From: an uncultured Eubacterium sp. | GTDB taxonomy: Bacteria; Bacillota; Clostridia; Oscillospirales; Acutalibacteraceae | DNA length: 10,934 nt | Reading direction: 5' to 3' | Assembly (NCBI GenBank): GCA_905233805.1 | Contig: CAJOER010000086.1 | Coordinates: 1 to 10,934 of the forward strand | Part shown: piece after piece, positions 1 through 6,245 of the stretch | How the letters are laid out: each line of letters opens with the position of its first letter | Position numbering within the stretch: position 1 is the stretch's first letter | Made by a program: the position numbers and the translations under genes | The notes under the pieces: model-generated | Databases searched by the model: none | What the model was told of the DNA's origin: nothing | What the model saw: the letters and a program-made list of their open reading frames with translations, nothing else

Positions 1-68
1 AGAAACTTGGCATCAAAAGTAACAAATTATTACAAATTAGTTACATTTTATGACAGAAAAAACAACCA

Positions 69-109
69 CTGTCCACTTTCTGTCCACTTTTTTGAGGCAA
101 AATGGACAG
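69..109. repeat. 11-bp motif, two tandem copies plus one inverted copy
   Basis: CTGTCCACTTT occurs twice with no gap (69-79 and 80-90). A third copy lies on the opposite strand at 99-109 (AAAATGGACAG, one mismatch). The 11-base period is about one helical turn. The repeats lie just past the stop of the minus-strand RHH-like gene. The inverted pair could fold into a weak hairpin at the end of its transcript, or the repeats could be protein-binding sites. The repeats are seen directly; their role is not known. Confidence 0.6.
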
Positions 110-121
110 GGTTTTTTCAGG

Positions 122-298
122 CTAAAAATCGGAAAAACGAGCCAGATTATACTGCGCTTTTAGCCCGTCGCGCAAGATTTCCGCCTTGGATTTGCCAGTT
201 TTCTCGAAAATATAATCGAGCATTCGGGCTTCCACGTCGCTTAATCTCAGTTGATAAACGCTCTTTCTGGCGTCCGTTTTCGGTTTTCTGCGAGGAGG
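122..298 (-). pseudogene. Ribbon-helix-helix-like DNA-binding protein, start missing
   Basis: The minus-strand frame ends at TAG (122-124) and gives about 58 recognisable residues. A basic N-terminus (PPRRKPKTDARK) is followed by a short strand (SVYQLRLSD), a helix (VEARMLDYIFEKTG), a turn, and a second helix beginning KSKAEILRDGLK. This strand-helix-helix order with a K-S-x-A/S-E-I-L-R helix is typical of small ribbon-helix-helix proteins, common as plasmid or integrative-element regulators and relaxosome accessories. The frame stays open to about 346 but contains no ATG, GTG or TTG start and no Shine-Dalgarno site. Upstream of about residue PP the translation becomes arginine/glycine-rich and unconvincing. 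The gene therefore seems to have lost its start at a break near 290. Family assignment is by pattern only; the target is unknown. Confidence 0.5.
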
Positions 299-447
299 AG
301 TGGAGAGAGATTGACAGGATAATCGATATCCGCCCCGCCGCCTCGCTTAAATCGGGAGGTGCGGGAATACGCTATACCTGCGATATTACGGGAGTACGCT
401 CCTACCTCTTTCTTGATGACACAAAATGGTTTATGGAAGCAGCATAA
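292..447 (+). pseudogene. C-terminal part of a small unrecognised protein, start missing
   Basis: The plus-strand frame from GAG 292 to TAA 445-447 gives about 51 residues, starting EEEWREIDRIID and ending DDTKWFMEAA. In between is a compact region with SGGAGIRYTCDITG and RSYLFL. It reads like the end of a small globular protein: an acidic N-terminal helix, a glycine turn and beta strands. The stop lies directly before the hairpin at 448-476, as expected for a real gene end. The frame remains open upstream, but there it is only the antisense of the RHH-like gene. No start codon lies in the plausible part. I do not recognise the family. It may be a truncated mobile-element or accessory gene. 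Confidence 0.35.
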
Positions 448-476
448 AAATAACCCGTACGGCGTACGGGTTATTT
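448..476. terminator. Bidirectional terminator between convergent genes
   Basis: AAATAACCCGTAC (448-460) pairs perfectly with GTACGGGTTATTT (464-476) around a 3-base loop. Read on the minus strand, the stem is followed by a U-rich tail (TTATTTTTATG), so it ends the galT/phosphatase transcript. The right arm overlaps the phosphatase stop codon (471-473). On the plus strand it begins directly after the stop at 445-447, so it can serve both genes. Confidence 0.85.
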
Positions 477-1253
477 CAGTATTTCGTTTACATCTTCTAT
501 CAGATTTAATCCGAGAAAGCGGATTTCCTCTTTCATTTTTTCAAGGTTTTCGCTGTCGGCATATACCCACGGCTGATGCGCGTCAAGGCCGATTACGGTT
601 TTGTTGCCGTATTTCGCGGCAAGCTCCCAGAATACGGGGTTCGGGTACTGCCTTTTACCCGTGTAGCCGAGGAAGTTGTATTCAAGCGGAATATCAATTT
701 CTTTCAGCTCGCGGATAAAGCTTTCAATCTTTTGACGGTAAATATTTTTATTACCCGTGAAGTTAAGTATATCCGGGTGGGCTATGTATGCAAACTCCCC
801 GCTTCTTGCCGCGGCAAGCACCTGGGATATATACATATCAAGATGTTTTACCTTGCGCGTTTCACGTCCCGTGTAGCGCGCATTTTTATCAATCTCGTTA
901 CTTATATGATGCTGGCCTAAAATAAGATAATCGTAGTTAAACGATTTAAGATATTCAAGTTCCTTTTCAATTAAATCGGGATACCACTCCACCTCAAAGC
1001 CGAGCTTGACGTCAATTTTATCCTTGTATTTTTCGCCGAGTGCTCTCACGCTGTCGGCATAGCCCTGCGTCCGGTACGGCTTCATCCTGAAATCGCTGTA
1101 ATAGTTTATTCCTTCGGGGAAGATATACGGCGCGTGGTCGGAAAAGCCCATGGTCGTATAGCCGTTTTCAATAGCGGCAAGAACGAAGTCCTCATCCTCT
1201 CCGCGTGAGTGATTGCAGCGGTAGGTGTGGGTGTGAAGATTAAACTTTCCCAT
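471..1253 (-). CDS. PHP-domain phosphatase, histidinol-phosphatase (HisJ/HisK) type
   Basis: This 260-residue protein belongs to the PHP metallophosphoesterase superfamily, histidinol-phosphatase-like group. That family removes phosphate from L-histidinol phosphate, but many members act on other small phosphates. Metal-site motifs are visible in the usual order: HTH at 7-9, SDH at 38-40, E87/E89 in GFEVEW, QHH at 114-116, AHPD at 158-161 and DAH at 224-226. Length fits the family. No signal peptide or membrane segment is present, so it is cytoplasmic. The ATG overlaps the galT stop by one base (TAATG), with GGAG inside the end of galT, so it is probably translated by coupling. No other histidine gene is in the window. 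Together with the galT partner this suggests a sugar-phosphate substrate as an alternative to histidine synthesis; that is inference. Confidence 0.8.
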   Translation of the reverse strand: MGKFNLHTHTYRCNHSRGEDEDFVLAAIENGYTTMGFSDHAPYIFPEGINYYSDFRMKPYRTQGYADSVRALGEKYKDKIDVKLGFEVEWYPDLIEKELEYLKSFNYDYLILGQHHISNEIDKNARYTGRETRKVKHLDMYISQVLAAARSGEFAYIAHPDILNFTGNKNIYRQKIESFIRELKEIDIPLEYNFLGYTGKRQYPNPVFWELAAKYGNKTVIGLDAHQPWVYADSENLEKMKEEIRFLGLNLIEDVNEILK

Positions 1254-2743
1254 TATTTTACGCTCTCCATAAACTTAATGAACTGAGCTTTGCCCTCTTC
1301 GTTTCTCTTGTATACTCCGCACTGTTCAAGAATCGAAGTGAATACTATACCTATTTCGTCTTTTAAAACATCAACGCAGTTGTCGGCATTTATCTCGCGC
1401 CTTGAAGCAATTTCTTCAGCCCACTCGGCGTGTTTTGCAATTCTCTCGTCCGCTCTGATATCCTTATTGTTTACCATAGCGTCGGCGAGAACGGAAATTT
1501 CTTCCTTAAGCCTTGACGGGAGAACCGCAAGCCCCATAACCTCGATAAGACCGATATTTTCTTTTTTGATGTGGTGATATTCGGGGTGGGGGTGATAGAA
1601 ACCGAGAGGACATTCCTCTGTGGTTATATTGTTTCTGAGTACGAGGTCAAGCTCGAAATTGCCGTTTCTTTTTCTTGCGATAGGCGTAATCGTGTTGTGC
1701 GCCTCGCCGTCGGTTTCTGCAAGGATAAATGCGCCTTCGTCGCTGTATTTTCGCCATGCACGGAGTATTTTATCGGCAAGTTCCGCCATCTTTCCGGCGT
1801 CACCGCCCGAAAGACGTATAACGCTCATAGGCCACTTGACGATGCCTGCGTTTATATTCTCATATCCGCTGAACGTAAACTCATATTCAACGGGCGCCTT
1901 GGCCATAGCGAATTCATATCCGCCGCCCTGAAAATGCTCGTGCGTGAGGATTGAACCGCCGACAATAGGAAGGTCTGCGTTTGAGCCTACAAAATAGTGG
2001 GGGAATAAGTCAACGAAAGCGAGCAGCTTTTCAAAAGCGCTTTTATTAATCACCATGGGAATATGCTCGCTGTTGAATACTATACAGTGCTCGTTATAGT
2101 AAACGTAGGGGGAGTACTGAAGGAAGAAATCCTCGCCGCAAAGGTCAATGGGAATTATTCTGTGATTCTGTCTTGCGGGGTGGTTAACCCTTCCCATATA
2201 GCCCTCGTTTTCCTTGCAGAGCTGGCATTTCGGATAAGCGCTCTGCTTCATTTTAAGCGCCGCGGCGATTGCCTTCGGGTCCTTTTCGGGTTTTGAAAGA
2301 TTTATAGTAATATCAATATCGCCGTACTCGGTTTTTGTTATCCATTTAATGTCGTTTTTTATTCTGTATTCTCTTATGTAATCGCTCTTGCGGGAGAGGT
2401 TGTAGTAGTACTCGGTAGCCGCCTTCGGTGACTTGGCATATTCCTCGTTGAATTTTTTTATAACCTGCGACGGACGGGGGGTGAGAAGTCCCATAATTTT
2501 CGTATCGAAAAGGTCACGGTAAACTACGCTGTCCTCGCAAAGTCCGTTTTCAACCGCATAAGAAAGAATAGAGGAAAGTATCTCTTCAAGTTCGGGTATT
2601 TTCTCAATTTCGCAATTTTCAAAATTCTCAAGCCCGAGGACCTGACAGATTTGATTTATGCTGAAAATAATATCTTCTTTTTCTATAAGTCCCTCTTTTT
2701 CGGCATAGAGGGTGAGCGCCTTGATTGCCTGAAAAACTGCCAT
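1253..2743 (-). CDS. galT: UDP-glucose--hexose-1-phosphate uridylyltransferase, class II
   Basis: GalT swaps UMP between UDP-glucose and galactose-1-phosphate in the Leloir pathway. The 496-residue length fits the class II Bacillota form (about 490-510), not the 350-residue enterobacterial form. The segment ILTHEHFQGG carries H268-E-H270-F-Q272, which fits the HxHxQ pattern of the uridylylated histidine site. Further family-like stretches are AHNTITPIARKR, HPHPEYHH (384-391) and IGLIEVMGLAVLP. I chose ATG 2743 (MAVFQAIKAL) over ATG 2749 because GGGAG at 2751-2755 lies 7 bases before 2743 and only 1 base before 2749. It is the first gene of a two-gene minus-strand operon with the PHP phosphatase, and no galK or galE is visible nearby. 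Its promoter shares a -35 with the LOG gene. Confidence 0.93.
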   Translation of the reverse strand: MAVFQAIKALTLYAEKEGLIEKEDIIFSINQICQVLGLENFENCEIEKIPELEEILSSILSYAVENGLCEDSVVYRDLFDTKIMGLLTPRPSQVIKKFNEEYAKSPKAATEYYYNLSRKSDYIREYRIKNDIKWITKTEYGDIDITINLSKPEKDPKAIAAALKMKQSAYPKCQLCKENEGYMGRVNHPARQNHRIIPIDLCGEDFFLQYSPYVYYNEHCIVFNSEHIPMVINKSAFEKLLAFVDLFPHYFVGSNADLPIVGGSILTHEHFQGGGYEFAMAKAPVEYEFTFSGYENINAGIVKWPMSVIRLSGGDAGKMAELADKILRAWRKYSDEGAFILAETDGEAHNTITPIARKRNGNFELDLVLRNNITTEECPLGFYHPHPEYHHIKKENIGLIEVMGLAVLPSRLKEEISVLADAMVNNKDIRADERIAKHAEWAEEIASRREINADNCVDVLKDEIGIVFTSILEQCGVYKRNEEGKAQFIKFMESVK

Positions 2744-2763
2744 AATCATACTCCCTGAAAATG

Positions 2764-2781
2764 TATAATAATATTATTATA
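2764..2781. repeat. 18-bp perfect AT palindrome over the galT start region
   Basis: TATAATAATATTATTATA equals its own reverse complement. It contains the proposed galT -10 (2776-2781) and the predicted transcription start near 2769, a position where a repressor would block galT. It contains only A and T in a very AT-rich spacer, so chance formation is possible. The repeat is seen; the operator role is inferred. Confidence 0.4.
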
Positions 2782-2804
2782 TAAAAAATCATAATTATTT
2801 GCAA
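2776..2804 (-). promoter_or_regulatory. galT operon promoter (sigma-A type)
   Basis: On the minus strand, TTGCAA (2804-2799) is followed after 17 bases by a perfect TATAAT (2781-2776). The predicted start near 2769 gives a leader of about 26 bases to ATG 2743. The -35 hexamer TTGCAA is its own reverse complement and is the same six base pairs used by the LOG promoter facing the other way. Confidence 0.65.
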
Positions 2805-2827
2805 GGCTAAATTATTTATGGTATAAT
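2799..2827 (+). promoter_or_regulatory. LOG-family gene promoter (sigma-A type)
   Basis: TTGCAA (2799-2804), a 17-base spacer and TATAAT (2822-2827) form a near-consensus promoter. The predicted start is near 2834, followed by GAGGTGAT as ribosome binding site and ATG 2848. The -35 is shared with the oppositely directed galT promoter. Confidence 0.7.
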
Positions 2828-2847
2828 ACAAAAAATGAGGTGATACT

Positions 2848-3423
2848 ATGGAAATATGTGTATTCGGCGCAGCGAGTAAAACGATTGACGAAAGGTACAT
2901 AACCGCAGTTGAAGCCATGGGTGAATACCTTGCGAAAAGAGGCCACAACCTCGTATTCGGCGCGGGAAAAACGGGCGTTATGGGTGCTGCCGAAAGAGGA
3001 TTTAAAAAAGGCGGCGGAAGAATTCACGGCGTTGTACCCGAGTTTTTCAAAGAAGATTTATACGATTTTGTTGACTGGGACTGCGATGAGATTACCCTTA
3101 CCGAGACCATGCGTGAAAGAAAAGCGATTATGGAGGACGCGGCGGACTGCTTTATCATAGCCCCCGGCGGCGCGGGAACTTTCGAGGAACTTTTTGAGGT
3201 TCTTACCCTTAAACAGCTCGGACAGCACAGAAAGCCCATAGCGATTTACAATATCGACGGCTACTATGACGAGATGATTAAGGCGCTTGACTATTCTATT
3301 GAAAAGAATTTTATCAAGGCTGAATGCAGGGCGCTTTATAAGCTTTTTACCGACCTTGATAAGATGATTGACTATCTTGAAAACGACGATATGGAGGGCC
3401 TGACTGTTCAGGATTTGAAATAG
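2848..3423 (+). CDS. LOG-family (TIGR00730-type) Rossmann-fold nucleotide hydrolase
   Basis: This 191-residue cytoplasmic protein belongs to the LOG/TIGR00730 family, related to lysine-decarboxylase-like proteins. Studied members hydrolyse nucleoside 5'-monophosphates to free base and ribose 5-phosphate; some make cytokinins. Visible signatures are the N-terminal nucleotide-binding strand (MEICVFGAAS), the glycine-rich GAGKTGVMGAAERG (38-51), MRERK (88-92), and the family hallmark PGGAGTFEE (106-114), which carries the catalytic and ribose-binding residues. Length is normal. GAGGTGAT supports ATG 2848. It starts a rightward unit. The next gene begins 13 bases after its stop with no terminator between, so the two are probably co-transcribed. 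The physiological substrate in this organism cannot be told from sequence; cytokinin production is not implied. Confidence 0.88.
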   Translation: MEICVFGAASKTIDERYITAVEAMGEYLAKRGHNLVFGAGKTGVMGAAERGFKKGGGRIHGVVPEFFKEDLYDFVDWDCDEITLTETMRERKAIMEDAADCFIIAPGGAGTFEELFEVLTLKQLGQHRKPIAIYNIDGYYDEMIKALDYSIEKNFIKAECRALYKLFTDLDKMIDYLENDDMEGLTVQDLK

Positions 3424-3436
3424 TCGGGACAAAAAA

Positions 3437-3505
3437 ATGAGAAAAATTCTTTGTTTGTTTCTTGCCGTTTTAATTGCGCACCACGACCGAAAAGACGGAA
3501 GATGA
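3437..3505 (+). other. Orphan signal-peptide start, out of frame with the next gene
   Basis: ATG 3437 opens MRKILCLFLAVLIA, a classic start for a lipoprotein or secreted signal peptide: two basic residues, then a hydrophobic core. It then runs into HHDRKDGR and stops at TGA 3503-3505. The hydrophilic body of the protein continues in another frame from about 3474. No lipobox (L-x-G/A-C) is present in either frame. A short stretch encoding the end of the signal peptide and the lipobox cysteine therefore seems to be missing near 3471-3482. Confidence 0.6.
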
Positions 3506-4106
3506 AAACGTTGAGGAATATGTGGTTATTAAAACGCTAAAGGATAAAAAGACCTTTAAACTCGGAAAAGTTGAAGGAAACGATTATATAAATAAGAGCG
3601 CGGGTTTTAAGATTACGGGGCTTGACGAAAAATGGGTGCAAAGTACGCCTGAGCAGATTTCGACTATTTATGACAGCGGAATCGACGAGGCTACGGGCAA
3701 GGCTTATTCCTCAAACAGCACCGACGGAAGCCAGAATTATCTTTACGACGTGCTTTATACAAATTCGGACAGCGACGAGGTTATATCCGTTTCGCTCCTT
3801 GAATACGACGGGGAAAACGAGCTTGATAACGAAATTCCGGATTATGAGGGAAGCGATACAATCGACGGTTTTAACGACTCCTCTGAGCTTCTTTATCTTG
3901 ACGTTGCGGGACGGAAAACGGCTTGCAAGAAAGTCAGCTACGTTAAAACTAACAACGTCGCCAATATACCGAACATTACCGAATATGAATTTTATATGAT
4001 GTCTGCGAGCAAACAACAGGTCATAAAAATCGTAATAGTCTGCTTTGAAGGGCAGGACGGCGTTGAAGAAATTTTAAAACACTTTGTATCAACTGAAAAT
4101 GAGTAA
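3474..4106 (+). CDS. Lipoprotein-like hypothetical protein, signal peptide out of frame
   Basis: The open frame gives about 210 residues. It begins directly after a stop (TAA 3471-3473) at a TTG with no ribosome binding site, so this start is unlikely to be natural. The first 15 residues (TTTEKTEDENVEE) are the acidic, threonine-rich linker usual just after a lipoprotein cysteine. The rest looks like a single globular extracellular domain rich in strands (GFKITGLDEKWV, YEFYMMSASKQQVIKIVIV). I do not recognise a family. With the signal peptide at 3437 in frame, this would be a membrane-anchored lipoprotein of about 225-235 residues. It follows the LOG gene in one operon and ends in the terminator at 4096-4127. 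As it stands it is a frameshifted gene, by true mutation or by assembly error. Confidence 0.65.
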   Translation: MRTTTEKTEDENVEEYVVIKTLKDKKTFKLGKVEGNDYINKSAGFKITGLDEKWVQSTPEQISTIYDSGIDEATGKAYSSNSTDGSQNYLYDVLYTNSDSDEVISVSLLEYDGENELDNEIPDYEGSDTIDGFNDSSELLYLDVAGRKTACKKVSYVKTNNVANIPNITEYEFYMMSASKQQVIKIVIVCFEGQDGVEEILKHFVSTENE

Positions 4107-4127
4107 GGCGGCTGCCTTACTCATTTT
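4096..4127 (+). terminator. Rho-independent terminator after the lipoprotein-like gene
   Basis: AAAATGAGTAAGGC (4096-4109) pairs perfectly with GCCTTACTCATTTT (4114-4127) around GGCT, a 14-bp stem, followed by ATTTGTATAATTT. The left arm includes the last codons and stop (TAA 4104-4106) of the gene. Confidence 0.88.
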
Positions 4128-4171
4128 ATTTGTATAATTTATACACGCTTACCTTCGTAAATAAAAAAATA

Positions 4172-4200
4172 ATGACAAATCAAACAGTTTGTGATATAAT
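4172..4200 (+). promoter_or_regulatory. Promoter of the YhhN-family gene, extended -10
   Basis: ATGACA (4172-4177, one base from TTGACA), a 17-base spacer and perfect TATAAT (4195-4200), preceded by TG (4192-4193) as an extended -10. The predicted start is near 4207. The leader carries GGGAGG (4228-4233), 7 bases before ATG 4241. Confidence 0.7.
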
Positions 4201-4220
4201 ATATTTATAGACAACAGTTG
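4181..4220. promoter_or_regulatory. Two similar small palindromes flanking the -10, possible operators
   Basis: CAAACAGTTTG (4181-4191) lies in the promoter spacer and CAACAGTTG (4212-4220) lies just past the transcription start. Both share the centre CAG with inverted CAA/TTG arms. Their centres are 30 bp apart, close to three helical turns, so the same protein could bind both on one DNA face. The arms are short (5 and 4 bp), so chance is a real alternative. Confidence 0.3.
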
Positions 4221-4240
4221 ATTATTTGGGAGGTATCAGC

Positions 4241-4963
4241 ATGGCACTGTTTCTCGGACTTCTGATTATTGACGTAATCGTAGGTCTTGCCTATGCAAAA
4301 CAAGGTCATCCGAAGGTTGATATGAAGGCGTTCTGGCTCAAAATGCTCGCTTCGGGTATTTTTGTGTTGAACGGAATTTACCTATATATTAACTCTCAGG
4401 GAAGTTCTTACGTAAAGCTTATTGTAATCGGGCTTGTCTGTGGTATGGTGGGTGACGCGCTGCTTTCCTTTGACCCGTTTATCAAGAAAAACCAGTATGA
4501 ACAGCGCAATAATATAATCACTACCGTAATAGGCGCTGCGGCATTCCTTGCGGGGCATATTGTATATATCGTTGCCTTCATTAAAGCTATGCTTGCCAAA
4601 GACGCGTTCAACCCGGTAGTATACGCGGTATCGCTTATAATTATTGCAGTTATAACCGTAACGGTTAAAACCGCGCTGAAGGTTAAACTTAAAAAACTGC
4701 TCGTTCCGTTTATTATATATGCGCTCGGGCTTGCCTCAATGGCGTCGTTTTCAATCTCGCTTGCGCTCAACGCTTTCGGCGGACATATCGCTCAGCAGGC
4801 GGTGCTTTTCATTGGCCCGATTTTATTTATGATATCCGACGCCTCTCTTGCTATGAAGTTCTCGGACAGAGAGCGTTTCGGCTCGCTTAAAATCAGATAT
4901 TTAACCCTTTTCACATACTATGTTGCCCAGATGCTCATAGGCTACACAATTTCGTTTGTATAA
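4241..4963 (+). CDS. YhhN/TMEM86-family membrane protein (lysoplasmalogenase-like)
   Basis: This is a 240-residue, very hydrophobic protein with about seven or eight membrane segments spread over the whole length. Family-like marks are the G-D pair at 71-72 in GMVGDALL and the S-D pair at 199-200 in LFMISDASLAMKF, followed near the C-terminus by YYVAQMLI. Animal TMEM86 and some bacterial relatives hydrolyse the vinyl-ether bond of lysoplasmalogens; many anaerobic clostridia make plasmalogens, which fits, but the activity here is inferred. ATG 4241 is chosen because GGGAGG lies 7 bases upstream; a TTG at 4226 in the same frame lies before that site. The gene has its own promoter and terminator and looks monocistronic. 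Confidence 0.8.
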   Translation: MALFLGLLIIDVIVGLAYAKQGHPKVDMKAFWLKMLASGIFVLNGIYLYINSQGSSYVKLIVIGLVCGMVGDALLSFDPFIKKNQYEQRNNIITTVIGAAAFLAGHIVYIVAFIKAMLAKDAFNPVVYAVSLIIIAVITVTVKTALKVKLKKLLVPFIIYALGLASMASFSISLALNAFGGHIAQQAVLFIGPILFMISDASLAMKFSDRERFGSLKIRYLTLFTYYVAQMLIGYTISFV

Positions 4964-4988
4964 ATGCCGTTTTTTACGGCATTTTTTA
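4962..4988 (+). terminator. Rho-independent terminator after the YhhN-family gene
   Basis: AAATGCCGT (4962-4970) pairs with ACGGCATTT (4976-4984) around a TTTTT loop and runs into a T tract. The stem starts within the stop codon (TAA 4961-4963). Confidence 0.85.
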
Positions 4989-5017
4989 TTGATTATAAAA
5001 TCAAAAAATATTATAAT
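4989..5017 (+). promoter_or_regulatory. Promoter of the GH38-GH29 operon
   Basis: TTGATT (4989-4994), a 17-base spacer and perfect TATAAT (5012-5017) lie directly after the preceding terminator. The predicted start is near 5024, followed by GGAGG (5038-5042) and ATG 5049. The -35 matches consensus at four of six positions, so basal strength may depend on an activator. No clear operator is seen. Confidence 0.6.
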
Positions 5018-5048
5018 AAAAGTATTAAAACCGTTGCGGAGGTATAAT

Positions 5049-6245
5049 ATGAAAAAGAGAATCTATACTGTTGCGAGCGCCCACCTTGATACAATCTGGT
5101 CGTGGGACTTCGAAACAACTACGAAAAAGTACATCTATAACACACTTGTTGAGAACTTTGCGATGCTGAAAAAGTATCCTAATTACGTGTTCTCATTTGA
5201 AGGCTCATACAGGTACGAGCTTATGGAGGAATACTATCCCGAACTGTTTGAGGAACTTAAGGGATATATTAAGGACGGACGCTGGAACGTCACGGGTTCT
5301 GCCTTTGAAAACGGCGATGTGAACACTCCCTCTCCCGAGGCGCTTTTCAGAAATATTCTTATCGGTAATTCATATTTTGACGAAAAATTCGGCAAGCGCT
5401 CGTGCGACATTTTCCTTCCCGACTGCTTCGGCTTCGGCTGGGCGCTCCCGAGTATAGCGCACCATGCCCATTTAACAGGCTTTACTACGCAGAAGCTCGC
5501 ATGGGGAAGCGCATACGGTGTTCCTTTTGATATAGGCAAGTGGTACGGCGTTGACGGAAACTTTGTTTACGCTACCGTTAACCCTAATTCATATTATTAT
5601 ATTCTTACCAAACTGCGCGACTGGGATTTCCTTCAGGATAAACTCAAGAAAAACGAAGAATACGGCCTTGACTGGACCTATGTTTTCCACGGCATAGGCG
5701 ACCGCGGAGGTTCTCCGTTTGAAAAAAGCGTTAAGTATGTTGAAGATGAAATCGCAAAAAACGGCGAAAGTGATATTGAGGTTATCGCTTCTTCCGCCGA
5801 CCGGATATACAGGGATATTGAAACCGAGCTTCCCGACGAGGTCAAGGACAAGCTTCCCGAGTGGAAGACCGAACTTGTTATGCAAAATCACGGCGTAGTC
5901 GGTTATACCTCCCGTGCGATAGGCAAGCGCTGGAACGCAAAATGCCAGGAACTTGCCGATATGGCGGAACGCTTCGGCGTTATGAGTTCGTATCTCGGCA
6001 CCATGGATTATAACGAGGAAGTAATCGAAAAGTGCTGGAAGCGCGCGATTGCGCATCAGTTCCACGACGATATTCCCGGAACCTCGGTTCAAAGAGCGTA
6101 CAGAAGAAGCTGGAACGATTACGCTATGAGCATTAATCAGCTTGAAGGCGAAATCGAGGCGTCGCTCACGTCTCTTTCCGGTCTTATGGAATCGGGATTC
6201 TGCGCGGGCGTTCCCGTTATGGTAACTAACCCCGTTGAAGCCTGA
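5049..6245 (+). CDS. GH38 alpha-mannosidase, N-terminal catalytic part (frame broken)
   Basis: This 398-residue piece holds the whole GH38 catalytic domain and helical domain. GH38 retaining enzymes release alpha-linked mannose using a zinc ion. Visible residues are H12 and D14 in SAHLDTIW (zinc), D125 in LPDCFGFGWALP (nucleophile and zinc ligand), and H336/H339 in AHQFHDDIPGTS, where H339-D340 matches the conserved H-D pair before the I-x-G-T motif. GGAGG before ATG 5049 fixes the start; an earlier in-frame TTG at 4956 overlaps the previous gene and the terminator. No signal peptide is seen, so it is cytoplasmic. It stops at TGA 6243-6245 just after VMVTNPVEA, where intact homologues continue into the beta-sandwich. 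That domain follows in another frame. First gene of an operon with GH29. Confidence 0.85.
   Translation: MKKRIYTVASAHLDTIWSWDFETTTKKYIYNTLVENFAMLKKYPNYVFSFEGSYRYELMEEYYPELFEELKGYIKDGRWNVTGSAFENGDVNTPSPEALFRNILIGNSYFDEKFGKRSCDIFLPDCFGFGWALPSIAHHAHLTGFTTQKLAWGSAYGVPFDIGKWYGVDGNFVYATVNPNSYYYILTKLRDWDFLQDKLKKNEEYGLDWTYVFHGIGDRGGSPFEKSVKYVEDEIAKNGESDIEVIASSADRIYRDIETELPDEVKDKLPEWKTELVMQNHGVVGYTSRAIGKRWNAKCQELADMAERFGVMSSYLGTMDYNEEVIEKCWKRAIAHQFHDDIPGTSVQRAYRRSWNDYAMSINQLEGEIEASLTSLSGLMESGFCAGVPVMVTNPVEA

Noticed and set aside
7..291. Upstream part of a long plus-strand open frame running to 447
   Set aside because: It is antisense to the RHH-like gene and its translation has no domain-like pattern; only the last 51 residues read as protein.
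300..447. Structured RNA or riboswitch in the stretch with several short inverted repeats (for example GGGAGTACGCTCC)
   Set aside because: The same bases read well as a protein C-terminus ending at the terminator, and the repeats do not form a known riboswitch layout.
1571..1954. Plus-strand open frames inside galT
   Set aside because: They are antisense shadows of a conserved enzyme; no promoter or ribosome site supports them.
2744..2749. ATG 2749 as galT start
   Set aside because: The ribosome site GGGAG would be only one base away; ATG 2743 has a 7-base spacing.
4226..4240. TTG 4226 as start of the YhhN-family protein
   Set aside because: It lies upstream of the GGGAGG ribosome site, which is correctly spaced for ATG 4241.
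4956..5048. N-terminal extension of the GH38 protein
   Set aside because: It overlaps the previous gene's stop, the terminator and the promoter; GGAGG precedes ATG 5049 and the family motif HLD falls at the usual place from there.
5589..6092. Minus-strand open frame of 167 codons inside the GH38 gene
   Set aside because: It is a shadow of a clearly coding plus-strand region, with no ribosome site and no recognisable domain.
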